The notes below the pieces were generated by a model. It was not told where the DNA came from. It was given only the letters and a program-made list of their open reading frames with translations, and did no database searches. From Halobacteriales archaeon QS_3_64_16 (GTDB taxonomy: Archaea > Halobacteriota > Halobacteria > Halobacteriales > Halococcaceae), in assembly GCA_003021705.1 (NCBI GenBank), contig PXRJ01000016.1:1382-65381 (forward strand): DNA of 64,000 bases, read 5' to 3'. Shown here in pieces: positions 45,594-55,464 of the stretch; position 1 is the first letter of the stretch, and each line of letters opens with the position of its first letter. Made by a program: the position numbers and the translations under genes.

Positions 45594-47792
45594 CTATCTG
45601 CTTGTTCGTGCGGTGCTAAAAGCGGCTTGGTGTCGCCCGACCACGAGTCGCTCGGTGTGCCGGCCGGGAACATCAATCCGGGTGCTGCTCAAGCGCTCGT
45701 TGGCACCGATAGCCGCTCGGCCACTGGTAGATCCATTGGTTCCGTTCGCTTTGCTTCGTTGGTCCGTTCCTCGGTCCAGATCTGTCTCCCGCCCGGTGTC
45801 CCGCCGCTGGTACACGTCGAAGCCGCCGCCGGCATATACGTGGTCGTCTACCGATCGGTCGGGCGGCGGAGCGGCAAACACGAACGCCGCACCGCCGAGC
45901 CGGGCATCACCGCCGAGTTCGATGCCGGATTGGGCGGCCAGCCGGCTATAAACATAGGTCTGTCCGGGGACAATTCGACCCCGATCGACCACTCCGGTTC
46001 GTGTGGTGAGTCGGCGGATCGGAACGGTTGTCTGGGGAACCGACATGGTGAGTGCGTCCTGACCGTACTGATCGACCCACTCGGTACCGGTCGTGTGGCT
46101 AATCGTATCGTACCGCCTGAAATGCGGGATCTGATCGCCAGTCGGTGACAGCGCGAAGCCGGCGACTGACGAGGATAGCGCGAGCGCGGCGAACAAGTAG
46201 ACGGTCCCGACCACCACGTACCGTCCTGTATCGGGCGGTAACCGACGGTCGAACTGATCGAGTGCCACGGCGGCGAGGGCGTTCAGTCCGAACAGCGTCA
46301 ACAGCGAGTAGATCCGCTGTGGGGGGATGTCAGTCGCGTTCAGTAGTATCCCCATAGCCAGTGTGGCCGCGCCGACGGCCACCCAGGCGAGCATGAGGTC
46401 GTAACTCCAGGAGCGATAGCGGAAGACGACGATCGCTCCGATAGCAGTCAGTGCGAATAGAACGGCCTGGTTGGCGGTATTGAACACCAGGATTGCAAGG
46501 GGTAGTTGGGAGTACCGCCCGGCACCCCCGGACCCGGTAGCCGTTCCCGTCCCCGTGATCGACATCGCAATGCTAACGAGGCGACCGATCAGTGCCGTGT
46601 CGTACAGCAGTGAATACCCTAGAGCGATGCCGACCGTCAAAGCGAACACCGGTATGGGTAGCCGGACCGAGGTGTGATAATCGAGCGGGCGGAGGTCCTC
46701 GTATCGATCTCGGAGAGGCATCGTTAACCGCCGGCGGAGACGCGAGGTGAGCGAGTACTGGTCCCTGTCATCGCTGTCGGATGGTTGCGAGCGGGGGATT
46801 GGGTGATTGAATGGGCTGAAACGATCGAAGCGGTCAAAGGGGCTACAGCGATCGAGAACCGAGAAGACGGTGATCGTAGCGAGCAACATCATCGCAGCCC
46901 CTGAACTGAACGTATGGCCCGAGGCGAGTGCGAACGCGACGATCGCGGTGAGAAACAACCAGCGCCGACGATCACGCTGAAAGACCGTCGCGAATGCTGC
47001 AATGGCTAACAGGACGATCAGCGGGTAGAAGAAGTTCAGCTTGTTCGGGCGCAGCCCTCGGCCCAGAATGAAACTTGTCGTCGCGAATAGGAGCGTCGCG
47101 TACAACGTGATGCGGCGATCGATGTCCGGTAGCAGGCGAAACAGGAGTGGCAACAGGAACACGACCGTCGTGAGGGCAATCGTCGCCGTGAGGTAGTAGG
47201 CGACTTCGGGGGACAGCCCGGTTAGCCGCACCGTTTGAGCAACGAGCAGCATATGGCCGGGGGTCTGTGCGTAGATGAGTCCCGGCGTGATATGCCCGAC
47301 GTCAAGGATCGTCCGGATCGCTGGGAGGAACCCGTTCGGTACGTCCGGCGAGTATGCGCCGCTCGGGAAGGCGAACTGTGAGCTCCAATAGGTGAGAAAG
47401 CCGAGCAGAGCGATCTGTGGAACGACGGTTTCGTGCGAACCGTCGCCAGCAACCTGGTAGGCGATGAACGCCGCGTACCCGCTGAACAGCAGGTAGTGCG
47501 CAAATGGCCGAGTACCGATGGCCGAGAACCGGTAGAGAGCCATTACACCGAGGAGGTACACCGTACCGAACGTGACGACTACCCGCCGGTCGGAGACCAC
47601 CGATACCCGCTCACCCAGCGGATAGCGAAGCATGACGGCAGCAATCAAGCTCCCGATAGTCGCACCCGCGACGGGTATGAGAAACGAGTAATAGCCTGCA
47701 TAGAAGAACGCCGCTGTTAGGACGGCAGTAGTGAAGAAAACCGGAATGCCGGGTGAGCGCCGAACTCGATCGCTTACGTTGGCCAGCGACAC
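45594..47792 (-). CDS. Large polytopic membrane protein, possible GT-C glycosyltransferase
   Basis: About 732 residues with roughly 13-15 hydrophobic segments and a hydrophilic loop rich in Asp and Arg near the middle. The first large outer loop (SQFAFPSGAYSPDVPNGF) followed by HITPGLIYAQTPGHMLLV resembles the topology of GT-C-fold, polyprenyl-phosphate-sugar-dependent transferases. The C terminus is soluble and polar. The frame opens far upstream inside the AlkP gene; a GTG at 47792 (VSLANVSDRV) is the likely start but is uncertain. The glycosyltransferase role is inference from topology and context. Confidence 0.6.
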   Translation of the reverse strand: MSLANVSDRVRRSPGIPVFFTTAVLTAAFFYAGYYSFLIPVAGATIGSLIAAVMLRYPLGERVSVVSDRRVVVTFGTVYLLGVMALYRFSAIGTRPFAHYLLFSGYAAFIAYQVAGDGSHETVVPQIALLGFLTYWSSQFAFPSGAYSPDVPNGFLPAIRTILDVGHITPGLIYAQTPGHMLLVAQTVRLTGLSPEVAYYLTATIALTTVVFLLPLLFRLLPDIDRRITLYATLLFATTSFILGRGLRPNKLNFFYPLIVLLAIAAFATVFQRDRRRWLFLTAIVAFALASGHTFSSGAAMMLLATITVFSVLDRCSPFDRFDRFSPFNHPIPRSQPSDSDDRDQYSLTSRLRRRLTMPLRDRYEDLRPLDYHTSVRLPIPVFALTVGIALGYSLLYDTALIGRLVSIAMSITGTGTATGSGGAGRYSQLPLAILVFNTANQAVLFALTAIGAIVVFRYRSWSYDLMLAWVAVGAATLAMGILLNATDIPPQRIYSLLTLFGLNALAAVALDQFDRRLPPDTGRYVVVGTVYLFAALALSSSVAGFALSPTGDQIPHFRRYDTISHTTGTEWVDQYGQDALTMSVPQTTVPIRRLTTRTGVVDRGRIVPGQTYVYSRLAAQSGIELGGDARLGGAAFVFAAPPPDRSVDDHVYAGGGFDVYQRRDTGRETDLDRGTDQRSKANGTNGSTSGRAAIGANERLSSTRIDVPGRHTERLVVGRHQAAFSTARTSR

Positions 47793-47920
47793 GGTCTGAA
47801 CATTTATCCGAAGGGCGGCGGCATACGTTTGTCGAACGTTGCCGCGAACTTCTCGTGGCGGCCGAGCGCGGCCGACCTCGGGCTGACGACAGTGAAGGTG
47901 AGGAAGGCGTTGTGGGCGAC

Positions 47921-49021
47921 TCAGCGGTAGCCGAGGTCCGCAAGCCGTTCGTGGACTGCCGTCTCGTCGATACGCTTCTTGACTAGTTCGTAGCCGTCCT
48001 TCTCCTGAGGAGGCTCGACATCGATGCCGAAGTACTCGAGAATCGCGGGTGTCACGTCGAGCTGTCGTTCTAGTCCGAACGGCGCGGTCCCACCCCACAC
48101 TCCTCGCGTCGTATCGTGATCTAAGCCAATGTTCTTCCCGACGCGGAGCGGGGAACGCGGTCCCATTCCGTGATCGGAAAGAACGAGGACGTCGTCCGGG
48201 TTGATCTCATCGATGACGCGTCGTGTGGCTCTGTCGGTCGCTCGATAGATCCGCTCGATTACTCCCTTGTCTGTTGTTGAGTGCAGGACGTCGTCGATCG
48301 AGCGAAGCATGACGAACCCGAACTCGAAGTCCTCTCGTTCGTCGTGGTCGCTGTAGAGGTCGATATACCGATCCGCGACCGCCTCGGTTTTGTCGACGTG
48401 AGCGTCGCAGAACGCTTCGACTGAGGTATTCTCGTCGTTGACCGGGGAGTCCATTTGGACGTGATACCCGGTAAAGTCCTCGTCGAAGACCGTTGGTTGG
48501 AGTTCGGCTGGGGAGACGAGCGGTTGTGTGGCTTCCTCGGGCGTCGGAGCGGGGACGCCGCTGATAAGGATGCCGTTCGTTTCCCACGTCGGGTAGCTCA
48601 CCGGCAGGCCGAAGACTAGCGCGTTCCCCGACAGGTACTCCCAAACGCGCTTGAACGGCACGTCGGTGCTTTGGGGACTTGCGCCACGTCCGCCCTCGGT
48701 TGCGACGTTCCCGAGACCGAATGCGAGTACGCCACGGCGGACCAGCCGCGGCAGTACCGATCGGTTCGCTACCCACTTGATCGGCCCCGCGAGCGGGTGG
48801 CCGACGTACGGTCCGTGAACGAACCCGAGGACCCGGTGGTCTTCGAAGGGCGCGCCGGTCGTGATCGTCGTCCAGGCATTGCCGGTGCTGATGTACGTGT
48901 CGTGGAACAGCTCCTCGGGAAGTAACGTCCCGGAGTGATCGAGCGAGTCCCAGAACGGGAGGTCGATCGCCCGGAGGTGTGTCGAGGTCGCTGCATCCCA
49001 CCCGACTACCAGTAAGTCCAT
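47921..49021 (-). CDS. Alkaline-phosphatase-superfamily hydrolase (phosphodiesterase type)
   Basis: A 366-residue enzyme: metal-binding Asp in LLVVGWDAATSTHL, a Thr nucleophile region AWTTITTGAPFEDHRV, and the late metal motif LVLSDHGMGPRSP. The residues suit a type I phosphodiesterase/pyrophosphatase rather than a formylglycine sulfatase, as there is no CxPSR. It ends LADLGYR, a tail shared with three other AlkP-fold proteins in the island. First gene of the operon with the GT-C-like and DUF1616 genes. Confidence 0.78.
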   Translation of the reverse strand: MDLLVVGWDAATSTHLRAIDLPFWDSLDHSGTLLPEELFHDTYISTGNAWTTITTGAPFEDHRVLGFVHGPYVGHPLAGPIKWVANRSVLPRLVRRGVLAFGLGNVATEGGRGASPQSTDVPFKRVWEYLSGNALVFGLPVSYPTWETNGILISGVPAPTPEEATQPLVSPAELQPTVFDEDFTGYHVQMDSPVNDENTSVEAFCDAHVDKTEAVADRYIDLYSDHDEREDFEFGFVMLRSIDDVLHSTTDKGVIERIYRATDRATRRVIDEINPDDVLVLSDHGMGPRSPLRVGKNIGLDHDTTRGVWGGTAPFGLERQLDVTPAILEYFGIDVEPPQEKDGYELVKKRIDETAVHERLADLGYR

Positions 49022-49178
49022 TGACCGCCGATTGCGCACCGTTCCTCATAGGCCCTTCCATGTGACCGGCCGTTCTCCTCGTCGGGGGGTTTACGTACGT
49101 CCGTTCGGTCCCAGAGTGAGGCCGATCGAGCGCCGAGGGGAGTTAACAGCTATACGACCGGCCGACGTGACGTGATCT

Positions 49179-50480
49179 ATGCCCCGCGATGTGTTCCTCG
49201 TCACGATCGATTGCTGGCGCTGGGACGCCCTCAAAGCCATGCCGCGGCTCCGCTCGCGAACCGAGTCCTGGCAGCAACGCCCGGCGATCTGTGCGGGACA
49301 CGCCACTAACTGGGCGTTTCCCGCGATTCTCAACGGGACGTACTACCCGCGCGCCTATACTGAGTCAGGCGAATTGAAAAGCGGGACCCGACCGCTGCCC
49401 CAGGTTCTCGGCGAGAAAGGCTACCGGAGGAGGGGTGTCGTCGGATCGAACGTCTACCTAGCGAAGTGGGAACCGTATTTCGATGCCTACTGGAATGACG
49501 GAATGGAAGGCGAAGACGCCGCGATGTACGGCTCCGACGTCGAGAAGTGGGCCACGAGGGCGTTTCTGACGCTTGCGATGCGAAAACGTGCCCCGATCGA
49601 AGAAGTCATCGATCGCGTTCGCGCCGGCCGACCGGTTCCCGCGAGGAGTCTTCAGGGGAACAATGGGAAAGGCGAGCACGAGAACGGGGACGAAAGCAAA
49701 AGCGGAAGCGGAAGTGAGGGAAAGCCACGATTCGACTGGATACACCTCATGGACTTGCACATGCCCTTTTACCCCGGCATCGGGCGCGCGGCAGGTGTCG
49801 GGTTGGTCGAGAGCTACCGTGCGGTCGTGGAGTTCTACCGGCGGGGAAACGACGCGAGCGAACGAACCCTGCGGACGATCCAACGGCTGTACTGGGCGTG
49901 TGTGAAACGGCTGGACGAGCGAATCGACCTCCTGTTCGAGACGATCCCCAAAGACGCAGTCGTGATCGTACTCGGCGATCACGGGGAGGACTTCGGTCAC
50001 GGCGTCTATGGACCCCTCCAGCCGTACGACGAGTGTCTGAAAGTGCCGCTGCTGGCGCGGAATCTTCCCGACCTCCCCGAGACCGTCCGTCAGATCGACG
50101 TTCCGGCCCACCTGCTCGATGCGCTGGGAGTTCCGATACCGGAGCAGTGGGACAGCGACCTCGACCGCGAGGAGTTCGTTGCACCGTTCTTGAGCCCCGG
50201 GGCACGGAACGAGGAGCTGTTCGCCGGCGTGCGCACGCGCGACCGAAAGCTGATCCGAACTTACGACGCCGAGACGCTCCGACACACTACCACCGAGATG
50301 TATGACCTCGACCAAGACCCGAACGAACAACGGGACCTCTCCGAGCGGGAGCAGGCCTCGGACCTCGAGGAGTACCTCGATGCGTTCATCGAACGCGAGG
50401 AGATCGGTAAGGTCATTGACCCGCGGGAGAACGCCTCCGAAGCCGCCAGGGAACGACTAGAAGAACTCGGCTACATGTAG
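49179..50480 (+). CDS. Sulfatase-like AlkP-superfamily enzyme
   Basis: A 433-residue protein with VFLVTIDCWRWDALKAM (metal Asp), HATNWAFPAILNGTYYP at the nucleophile position with Thr instead of formylglycine Cys, and VIVLGDHGEDFGHGVYG. After the core comes a charged tail ending LEELGYM. A low-complexity KSGSGSEG insert lies near residues 160-187. Without the Cys it may act as a phosphohydrolase or phosphotransferase on surface glycans. No signal peptide, so it appears cytosolic. Divergent from the AlkP operon. Confidence 0.75.
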   Translation: MPRDVFLVTIDCWRWDALKAMPRLRSRTESWQQRPAICAGHATNWAFPAILNGTYYPRAYTESGELKSGTRPLPQVLGEKGYRRRGVVGSNVYLAKWEPYFDAYWNDGMEGEDAAMYGSDVEKWATRAFLTLAMRKRAPIEEVIDRVRAGRPVPARSLQGNNGKGEHENGDESKSGSGSEGKPRFDWIHLMDLHMPFYPGIGRAAGVGLVESYRAVVEFYRRGNDASERTLRTIQRLYWACVKRLDERIDLLFETIPKDAVVIVLGDHGEDFGHGVYGPLQPYDECLKVPLLARNLPDLPETVRQIDVPAHLLDALGVPIPEQWDSDLDREEFVAPFLSPGARNEELFAGVRTRDRKLIRTYDAETLRHTTTEMYDLDQDPNEQRDLSEREQASDLEEYLDAFIEREEIGKVIDPRENASEAARERLEELGYM

Positions 50481-50622
50481 CAATTGGACCCTCGACCCCA
50501 GTCCCGTCCTATCGCCGCCGAAACTCGCTGCCTTGAGTCGAGATTTGGTCGCCGTCGAACCCGCCGACACTGCTGACGCGCCGCCGGGGCCGACAGTTGT
50601 TTCCCTCGTTTTCGCACATCGA

Positions 50623-50641
50623 ATTTAAGTACAGGGAGGAG
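50623..50641 (+). promoter_or_regulatory. TATA box and ribosome-binding site of the Tat-exported protein
   Basis: ATTTAAGT at 50623-50630 is followed by GGGAGGAG at about 50634-50641, 13 nt before the ATG at 50655. The close packing means the Shine-Dalgarno may lie at or before the transcription start. Confidence 0.4.
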
Positions 50642-50654
50642 ACCACGGCGTCTC

Positions 50655-52127
50655 ATGGAACCGACCCGACGGACGTACCTGAGGGGACTCGGTCTCGGAT
50701 CGCTTTCGATGACTTCGTTGGCCGCTGCCGGCCGCGAGCGGGACCGATCGTCGATCGGCGGCCCACAACAACAGACTGAAACCCAGTCACTGTCGCTCGC
50801 GAACGTTCTGACGATCAGCGGTACCGGTCCAAGAACCCGGTATCGATTCGAGATCAACGGCACCGTCGAGAAGTCCGGCGAGTACGGGTCGATCCAGGGC
50901 AGCGACACGCTTGACGGCGGGGCAGGGGAGGGTGTCGTTGGCGGCGGAACGGACGCCTACCTGTTCGAGGGCGCGATTACCGCCTTCGCCGTTGAGGAGC
51001 CGAGCAACGTCGTCGTCCGAATAAACGGCCACGCGATCGCGCCGAGCACGCTCGGAAACGGCAGTACGGCCGTTGCCGGATCGGGCGGATCGTCGGTCGC
51101 CGAGGCACTGTTCGCCTCGAACGGCAGCGGGATCGGTGTCGTCGCGCCCTCGCTCGCGAGCGCGTATAACTCGCTCACGGCGGCGATCAGCGCCGGTCAC
51201 CGGGAGATATGGCTCGCCGAGTCCATCGCGGAGAACGGGATCCCGATTCCGTTCCTCCCCGTCAACAGCGGCGGGCTGGCGATCAGAGGCGTCGGTGAGA
51301 AATGGCAGACGATCACCGATCCCGACCAGGACGGCACCCCGATCTTCGATGTGGACACGAGCGAGTACTCCTGGGATGTCGTCATGGAGGACATCGCCGT
51401 CGAGGGTGGCGAAGGATCAGGCCGGGCGATCAACTGCAATTATACCGAGGTCGGCCAGCCCCAAGACGGCGGGAAACGCCCCCATCGGTGGTTCCTCAAG
51501 AACTGCCATTTCGACGCCGGGCCAGCAATCGTCATGGGCGGGATCAACATGAAGTTCGAGAACACGGTGTTCAACGCCGCCGAGTCGACCAACTGGAGTC
51601 CCCACTGGCTCTCGGGGCGATCGAAGGAGTCGATCGAAGTCGGCGCGGGTCTCGTGACCGGCGGCGGGACGACCCACCGAATCGATCACTGCTTCTTCGG
51701 CAGTGCGGGGTCACAGGACACGCGCGGGGACGTGACGTTCATGTTGATCTCGTGCAACGGCTTCCTCGATACGTCGAGCATCTACCACTACGGCGAGGCG
51801 ACACACGCCAACATGTATGTCGACGGGACGCGCGGCGCGACATGGGTCAAGCCGTGGTTCGAGTCGGGCCAGCTCGATAACGACTTCCACGTCGGCAGTT
51901 ACTTCCAAGACATCCGCAACCAGGCGCTCGGGTTCTACCAGCCGAGCACTGGGGCGGGCCGTTTAATCCTAGAGAACTGCTACGATAGCGTTATCAATCG
52001 ATCGGAGGGCGGCGGCGAAATCGAGGCTACCGATGTCGGCGGCATCGAAGTCATCAACGGCCGAGGACGATGGGAGGCCGTCGGTTCCGACCCGGACGAC
52101 GTGCTGATTCGATCGGTCTCAGCCTGA
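50655..52127 (+). CDS. Tat-exported beta-helix-like surface protein
   Basis: A 490-residue protein beginning with a twin-arginine signal (TRRTYLRGLGLGSL) and an Ala-rich cleavage region. The remainder is rich in Gly, Asn and short strands (NGHAIAPSTLGN, FKNCHFDAGPAIVMGGINMKFENTVF), typical of right-handed beta-helix proteins such as pectate lyase-like enzymes or glycan-binding tail proteins. No catalytic residues are assignable. It may act on or bind the surface polysaccharide made by this locus. Confidence 0.7.
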   Translation: MEPTRRTYLRGLGLGSLSMTSLAAAGRERDRSSIGGPQQQTETQSLSLANVLTISGTGPRTRYRFEINGTVEKSGEYGSIQGSDTLDGGAGEGVVGGGTDAYLFEGAITAFAVEEPSNVVVRINGHAIAPSTLGNGSTAVAGSGGSSVAEALFASNGSGIGVVAPSLASAYNSLTAAISAGHREIWLAESIAENGIPIPFLPVNSGGLAIRGVGEKWQTITDPDQDGTPIFDVDTSEYSWDVVMEDIAVEGGEGSGRAINCNYTEVGQPQDGGKRPHRWFLKNCHFDAGPAIVMGGINMKFENTVFNAAESTNWSPHWLSGRSKESIEVGAGLVTGGGTTHRIDHCFFGSAGSQDTRGDVTFMLISCNGFLDTSSIYHYGEATHANMYVDGTRGATWVKPWFESGQLDNDFHVGSYFQDIRNQALGFYQPSTGAGRLILENCYDSVINRSEGGGEIEATDVGGIEVINGRGRWEAVGSDPDDVLIRSVSA

Positions 52128-52320
52128 CTGGCGAGCAGCGCGAGCGATCCGGCGGGCGGTATCGAGGCGAGCAACGTACTGATACGAGGATAGCGACAAC
52201 CCACTGAGCGCTGCGACGCTTTGAGCCCTCCGGACGGCCGCCTTCAAAGGGGGGCCCAGCAATGGCTCCGGCCGGGACCGTGCTTCGATTTGCCCAACCC
52301 CCAAGACACCGGCAAGCGAT

Positions 52321-53523
52321 TCAGGACACGCCCGGCAGGACATCGAGAGCGCGGCGGATGAACGGGCCGGGGTCGTCGACGAAGAGGTAATCGAACTGTG
52401 GCTGTCGGTACACTGATGATAGGACCTCCCACAGCGCGGTTCGGAACCGGGGGCGTTCGACAGTTGGGTCCTCACCCCGAAGCACGCTGAGGAGGTACTG
52501 GACTTCGCCGAACAGCGAGTGGACCGCAAAACCAGTCTCGTAGCCGGGGTCGGTAGGTATGATCCCGCCCGCGACGAGCCAGTAGTAATATGGAAAGTCC
52601 GCGCCTGCGCCGATGTCACAGCTAATCGAGCCCCAGGCCCGCGGGTTCACGTCCATCAGCTTGAACTCGTCCGTTGCTGGGTCCTGTAGGAACTCGACGT
52701 CTACGAGACCCTCCCAGTCGAGGTAATTGAGCAGCGCACAACCTGTTTTTTCTAGCTTCGGCATCGAGATCGACTCGCGATAGACGCTCACGCCGCCGGT
52801 ATAGGAGTTCTGTCGCCATTCCCTGTTTAGACATACCGCCACCGGCTCGCCTTCCTCGTAGAGCGCTCGGAAACAGTATATATCGCCCGGGATGACCTCT
52901 TGAGCGATCGGAGTATGACCCATTGCTGTCCGGATCGCTTCTACGTCCGGTCCGCTATCCGCCGCCGAAACCCGCCAGGTATCCAGTTCTGTCTCGGCTG
53001 ATACGGATGGCCCGACGTATTCCTCGACGAGGAGGTTGTATCGCGATTTGACGATCAGCTCACGATCTAACTCGGCCGTTCCGTCGAGCAGCCATGTCTT
53101 AGGGGTCGATACTCCGGCCTCCATGGCGGTTTCGACCAAACGCATCTGATCGTGGATCGTCCTGAGCGCCTCGAACGGCGGTACCACCACTGAGACGTGT
53201 GATTCAAACTCCGAGCGGTACTTCGAGAGGAGGTAGGTGTCTTCCTCCCAAACCGGAAGGATCGTCCGTATATCCGGGCGTTCCGCGAGCGATAGCAATG
53301 CCTCCTTATAGGCGAGTACATTCTTTTGGGGCGAGGGAACGACGACGGCTTCGTCGCAGTACTGCGAGGCGAACGCCGGGACGTTCCGGTAGGGCGAGAC
53401 GACGACCGTATAGACCTCGCGCGAGGCAAGCGAGCGCAGACACGCATAGCAGGACGGCGAGTAGTTCGCCGGCAGAACGACTGCCTCCCCCTCGTTAGCC
53501 GATTCGATCACGGCCACTAGCAC
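52321..53523 (-). CDS. ATP-grasp enzyme (carboxylate-amine ligase-like)
   Basis: A 400-residue protein with a preATP-grasp N-terminal domain (VVLPANYSPSCYACLRSLASR), a central ATP-grasp region (IVKSRYNLLVEEYV, QEVIPGDIYCFRALYEEG) and the metal-binding VDVEFLQDPATDEFKLMDVNPRAWG. Such ligases join amino acids to carboxylates and may add an amino acid to a glycan. Several GTGs occur at the start. The first 29 nt overlap the end of the upstream propeller gene, so the two are translationally linked. Confidence 0.78.
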   Translation of the reverse strand: MLVAVIESANEGEAVVLPANYSPSCYACLRSLASREVYTVVVSPYRNVPAFASQYCDEAVVVPSPQKNVLAYKEALLSLAERPDIRTILPVWEEDTYLLSKYRSEFESHVSVVVPPFEALRTIHDQMRLVETAMEAGVSTPKTWLLDGTAELDRELIVKSRYNLLVEEYVGPSVSAETELDTWRVSAADSGPDVEAIRTAMGHTPIAQEVIPGDIYCFRALYEEGEPVAVCLNREWRQNSYTGGVSVYRESISMPKLEKTGCALLNYLDWEGLVDVEFLQDPATDEFKLMDVNPRAWGSISCDIGAGADFPYYYWLVAGGIIPTDPGYETGFAVHSLFGEVQYLLSVLRGEDPTVERPRFRTALWEVLSSVYRQPQFDYLFVDDPGPFIRRALDVLPGVS

Positions 53524-54700
53524 TGTCTAAGGAGTCATCAACTTTTGGGTCCGGCGAGACGTACATCCCGATGCTCCAGTATGGTTTCGCGACCGGGTTC
53601 GGTCTGGGTCCGACGTCGCCATCGACCGCACAGAGCCAGCCATCGCCGGTATACCAGGGATCGATGTGGTGCATCCGCCCGGCGTTCCAACCGATCGCCC
53701 GGTTTACCGGTCGCAAAAGGGGCGATCGGGCCAGCTCGCGGTCGACATATGTCGAGGGGGTTAGTTCCGTGATCTCGTAGCCTCTAACCTTCTCGCCGTA
53801 GTTGATGACACAGTCCTGAAAGAAAGCAATGATTCGGTTATCCCTGACGATCGGTCGGCCGCCCGGTCGTGCCGCGGCGGGTCGGTCGGTTACGATTGGG
53901 TTCTCCCGGTGTGGAGACCAGCCTTCCGTCGTAAGATCGTCACTGAAGTACGCGTACGTTCGATCGCCGGCCGTCGACCCGCCGACGAGCGCCCACCACC
54001 TCTCCTTCCACCGGAAGAGAACGGTGTCGTTCACCGGGTGGTTCGCAGAGATCAGGACTGCTCGCTCGCTCCAGTCCGTCGGGAACTCCCTCGCCGCGTA
54101 GAGAACGACGCTCTCGCCGGACGCTCCACCCTGCTCAGGGAGCATATAGTGTGTGCCGTCCCACTCGAAGACATAGGGAAACGATAGGTGCGAGTCCGCT
54201 TCCAGTACTACGCGGTCATACCGCCAGTGACGGCCGCCGTCGGGGCTCGTAGCATGGCCAATCACTGCGTCGGGCCGTCGGTCGCCGTTGTAGACCTCGA
54301 AGAAGAGGTGATAGCCCTCGTCCTCGGAGACGAACAGGAACGGGTCGGCGACGTACTCGACGCGCCCATAATCGGTTACGTCTGCGGCACTCAACACCGG
54401 ATTTGGGATTCGCAGGTCGGGACAGGCTGAGAGGGGTTCGCTCAGCGTCGGGGAGTAGGGATAGGTCGGGATCGTTGTTCCGCTGGGGAGGTCGCTGTAG
54501 AGCGACGCGAGCGGGGGTCTTGCGTCTGACCACCTCGTCTCTGGCTCCGTGAGACCGCGCTCCCGTAGCGCTGCCGGGAGTTCGTGATGGATTGATCGAT
54601 TGGCTGCCCGCGCCAGTAAAACGATGGACGGCAGGTTGCCCGCCGCCGATCGTATCCAGTCGAATCGGAGATATCGCCTCGGGAACAGGCGGTCGGTCAT
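53495..54700 (-). CDS. Five-bladed beta-propeller protein (GINT1 N-terminal-domain type)
   Basis: A 401-residue protein with repeated strands of the glycosidase-43/62-like propeller: YVADPFLFVSEDEGYHLFFEV, SFPYVFEWDGTHYMLPE, DTVLFRWKERWWALVG and RPGGRPIVRDNRIIAFFQDC. The family is linked to the N-terminal domain of glucosamine inositolphosphorylceramide transferase and occurs beside formyl- or glycosyltransferases. Here the partner appears to be the ATP-grasp gene, overlapping by 29 nt. Likely a glycan-modifying or binding protein. Confidence 0.7.
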   Translation of the reverse strand: MTDRLFPRRYLRFDWIRSAAGNLPSIVLLARAANRSIHHELPAALRERGLTEPETRWSDARPPLASLYSDLPSGTTIPTYPYSPTLSEPLSACPDLRIPNPVLSAADVTDYGRVEYVADPFLFVSEDEGYHLFFEVYNGDRRPDAVIGHATSPDGGRHWRYDRVVLEADSHLSFPYVFEWDGTHYMLPEQGGASGESVVLYAAREFPTDWSERAVLISANHPVNDTVLFRWKERWWALVGGSTAGDRTYAYFSDDLTTEGWSPHRENPIVTDRPAAARPGGRPIVRDNRIIAFFQDCVINYGEKVRGYEITELTPSTYVDRELARSPLLRPVNRAIGWNAGRMHHIDPWYTGDGWLCAVDGDVGPRPNPVAKPYWSIGMYVSPDPKVDDSLDSASGRDRIG

Positions 54701-54844
54701 CCGTTGCTGAACAGTAGGGATTGACTCGTAACTAGCTTCCGAACCGGTGCTCCGAGCTGTCGTTTCACAGCGGCCATTCGGTAGGCAGCCACGACATGCT
54801 CGTCATTTCGCGGATCACGGCTCGGCCCTAGCGGATATACAGCT

Positions 54845-55403
54845 CATGTTGAGTCCATCTTCGTGAGCGACAGCGACCAGTTCGATCGATTGAGTAGACC
54901 GACATCCCCCACTGACCAGGGGAACTCGTCGGTCCCAGTCGGCCGAACGATCAGGACTCGCTATGTGGAGACGGCCGACAGCGGAAAGGATCCATCGGAG
55001 CAAGACCTACGTCGCCGGAGCACCGATTGCGGAACTGTCGTCCCTCGGATCGCGATGTGGTTCGATCCAGCGTATTCAGCGACGATCCGAGCGAGCAACG
55101 CCGACAGCGCCGCCGACCGTCGCTAGCCGCCGATGAGCGGGACAACATCAGTAAGATGCATCGTCGTTTCCTGGTCCGATGCCCACGTCCTGACAATGAT
55201 CCCGGCGACCGTCGTGTCATCCCTATGGCTGTATACGCTCCGTAACTCCATTGTGGGTCACTGAATTGCCAGTGATAGAACGCTCCTCGCTCCTCGCGGC
55301 AGGCGTGGATCGTGGGCAGTATCGATCGCCGATAGAGCGAGAGAAAGTCGGCTCGACTGTTTAGTTCGAGAAAGCGAATCGTGTACTTCCCCTCGCTCCT
55401 CAT
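54845..55403 (-). pseudogene. Decayed GNAT acetyltransferase copy 1
   Basis: In shifted frames this strand resembles the intact GNAT gene at 55874: it opens with YTIRFLELNSRADFLSLY, like YTIREFKPGDREGFRALF, then jumps to FYHWQFSDPQWSYGAYTAIG, like FYRWRFGNPEWDYTAYTAIQ, and ends with DRSNW-like LNRSNWSLSL. A large internal deletion and frameshifts make it non-functional. It is opposite in orientation to the intact gene. Confidence 0.75.
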
Positions 55404-55464
55404 AGCGGGTTGTTTAACGCTCAGTTCCTGGGATCGGGCGTCGTGAGGCTATTGCTACCGTCCG

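Noticed and set aside
52119-52320. Minus-strand frame downstream of the ATP-grasp gene reading AVRRAQSVAALSGLS and so on, perhaps a frameshifted C terminus.
   Set aside because: The ATP-grasp protein ends after a complete fold, and the extra stretch matches nothing I recognise; it is left as non-coding.
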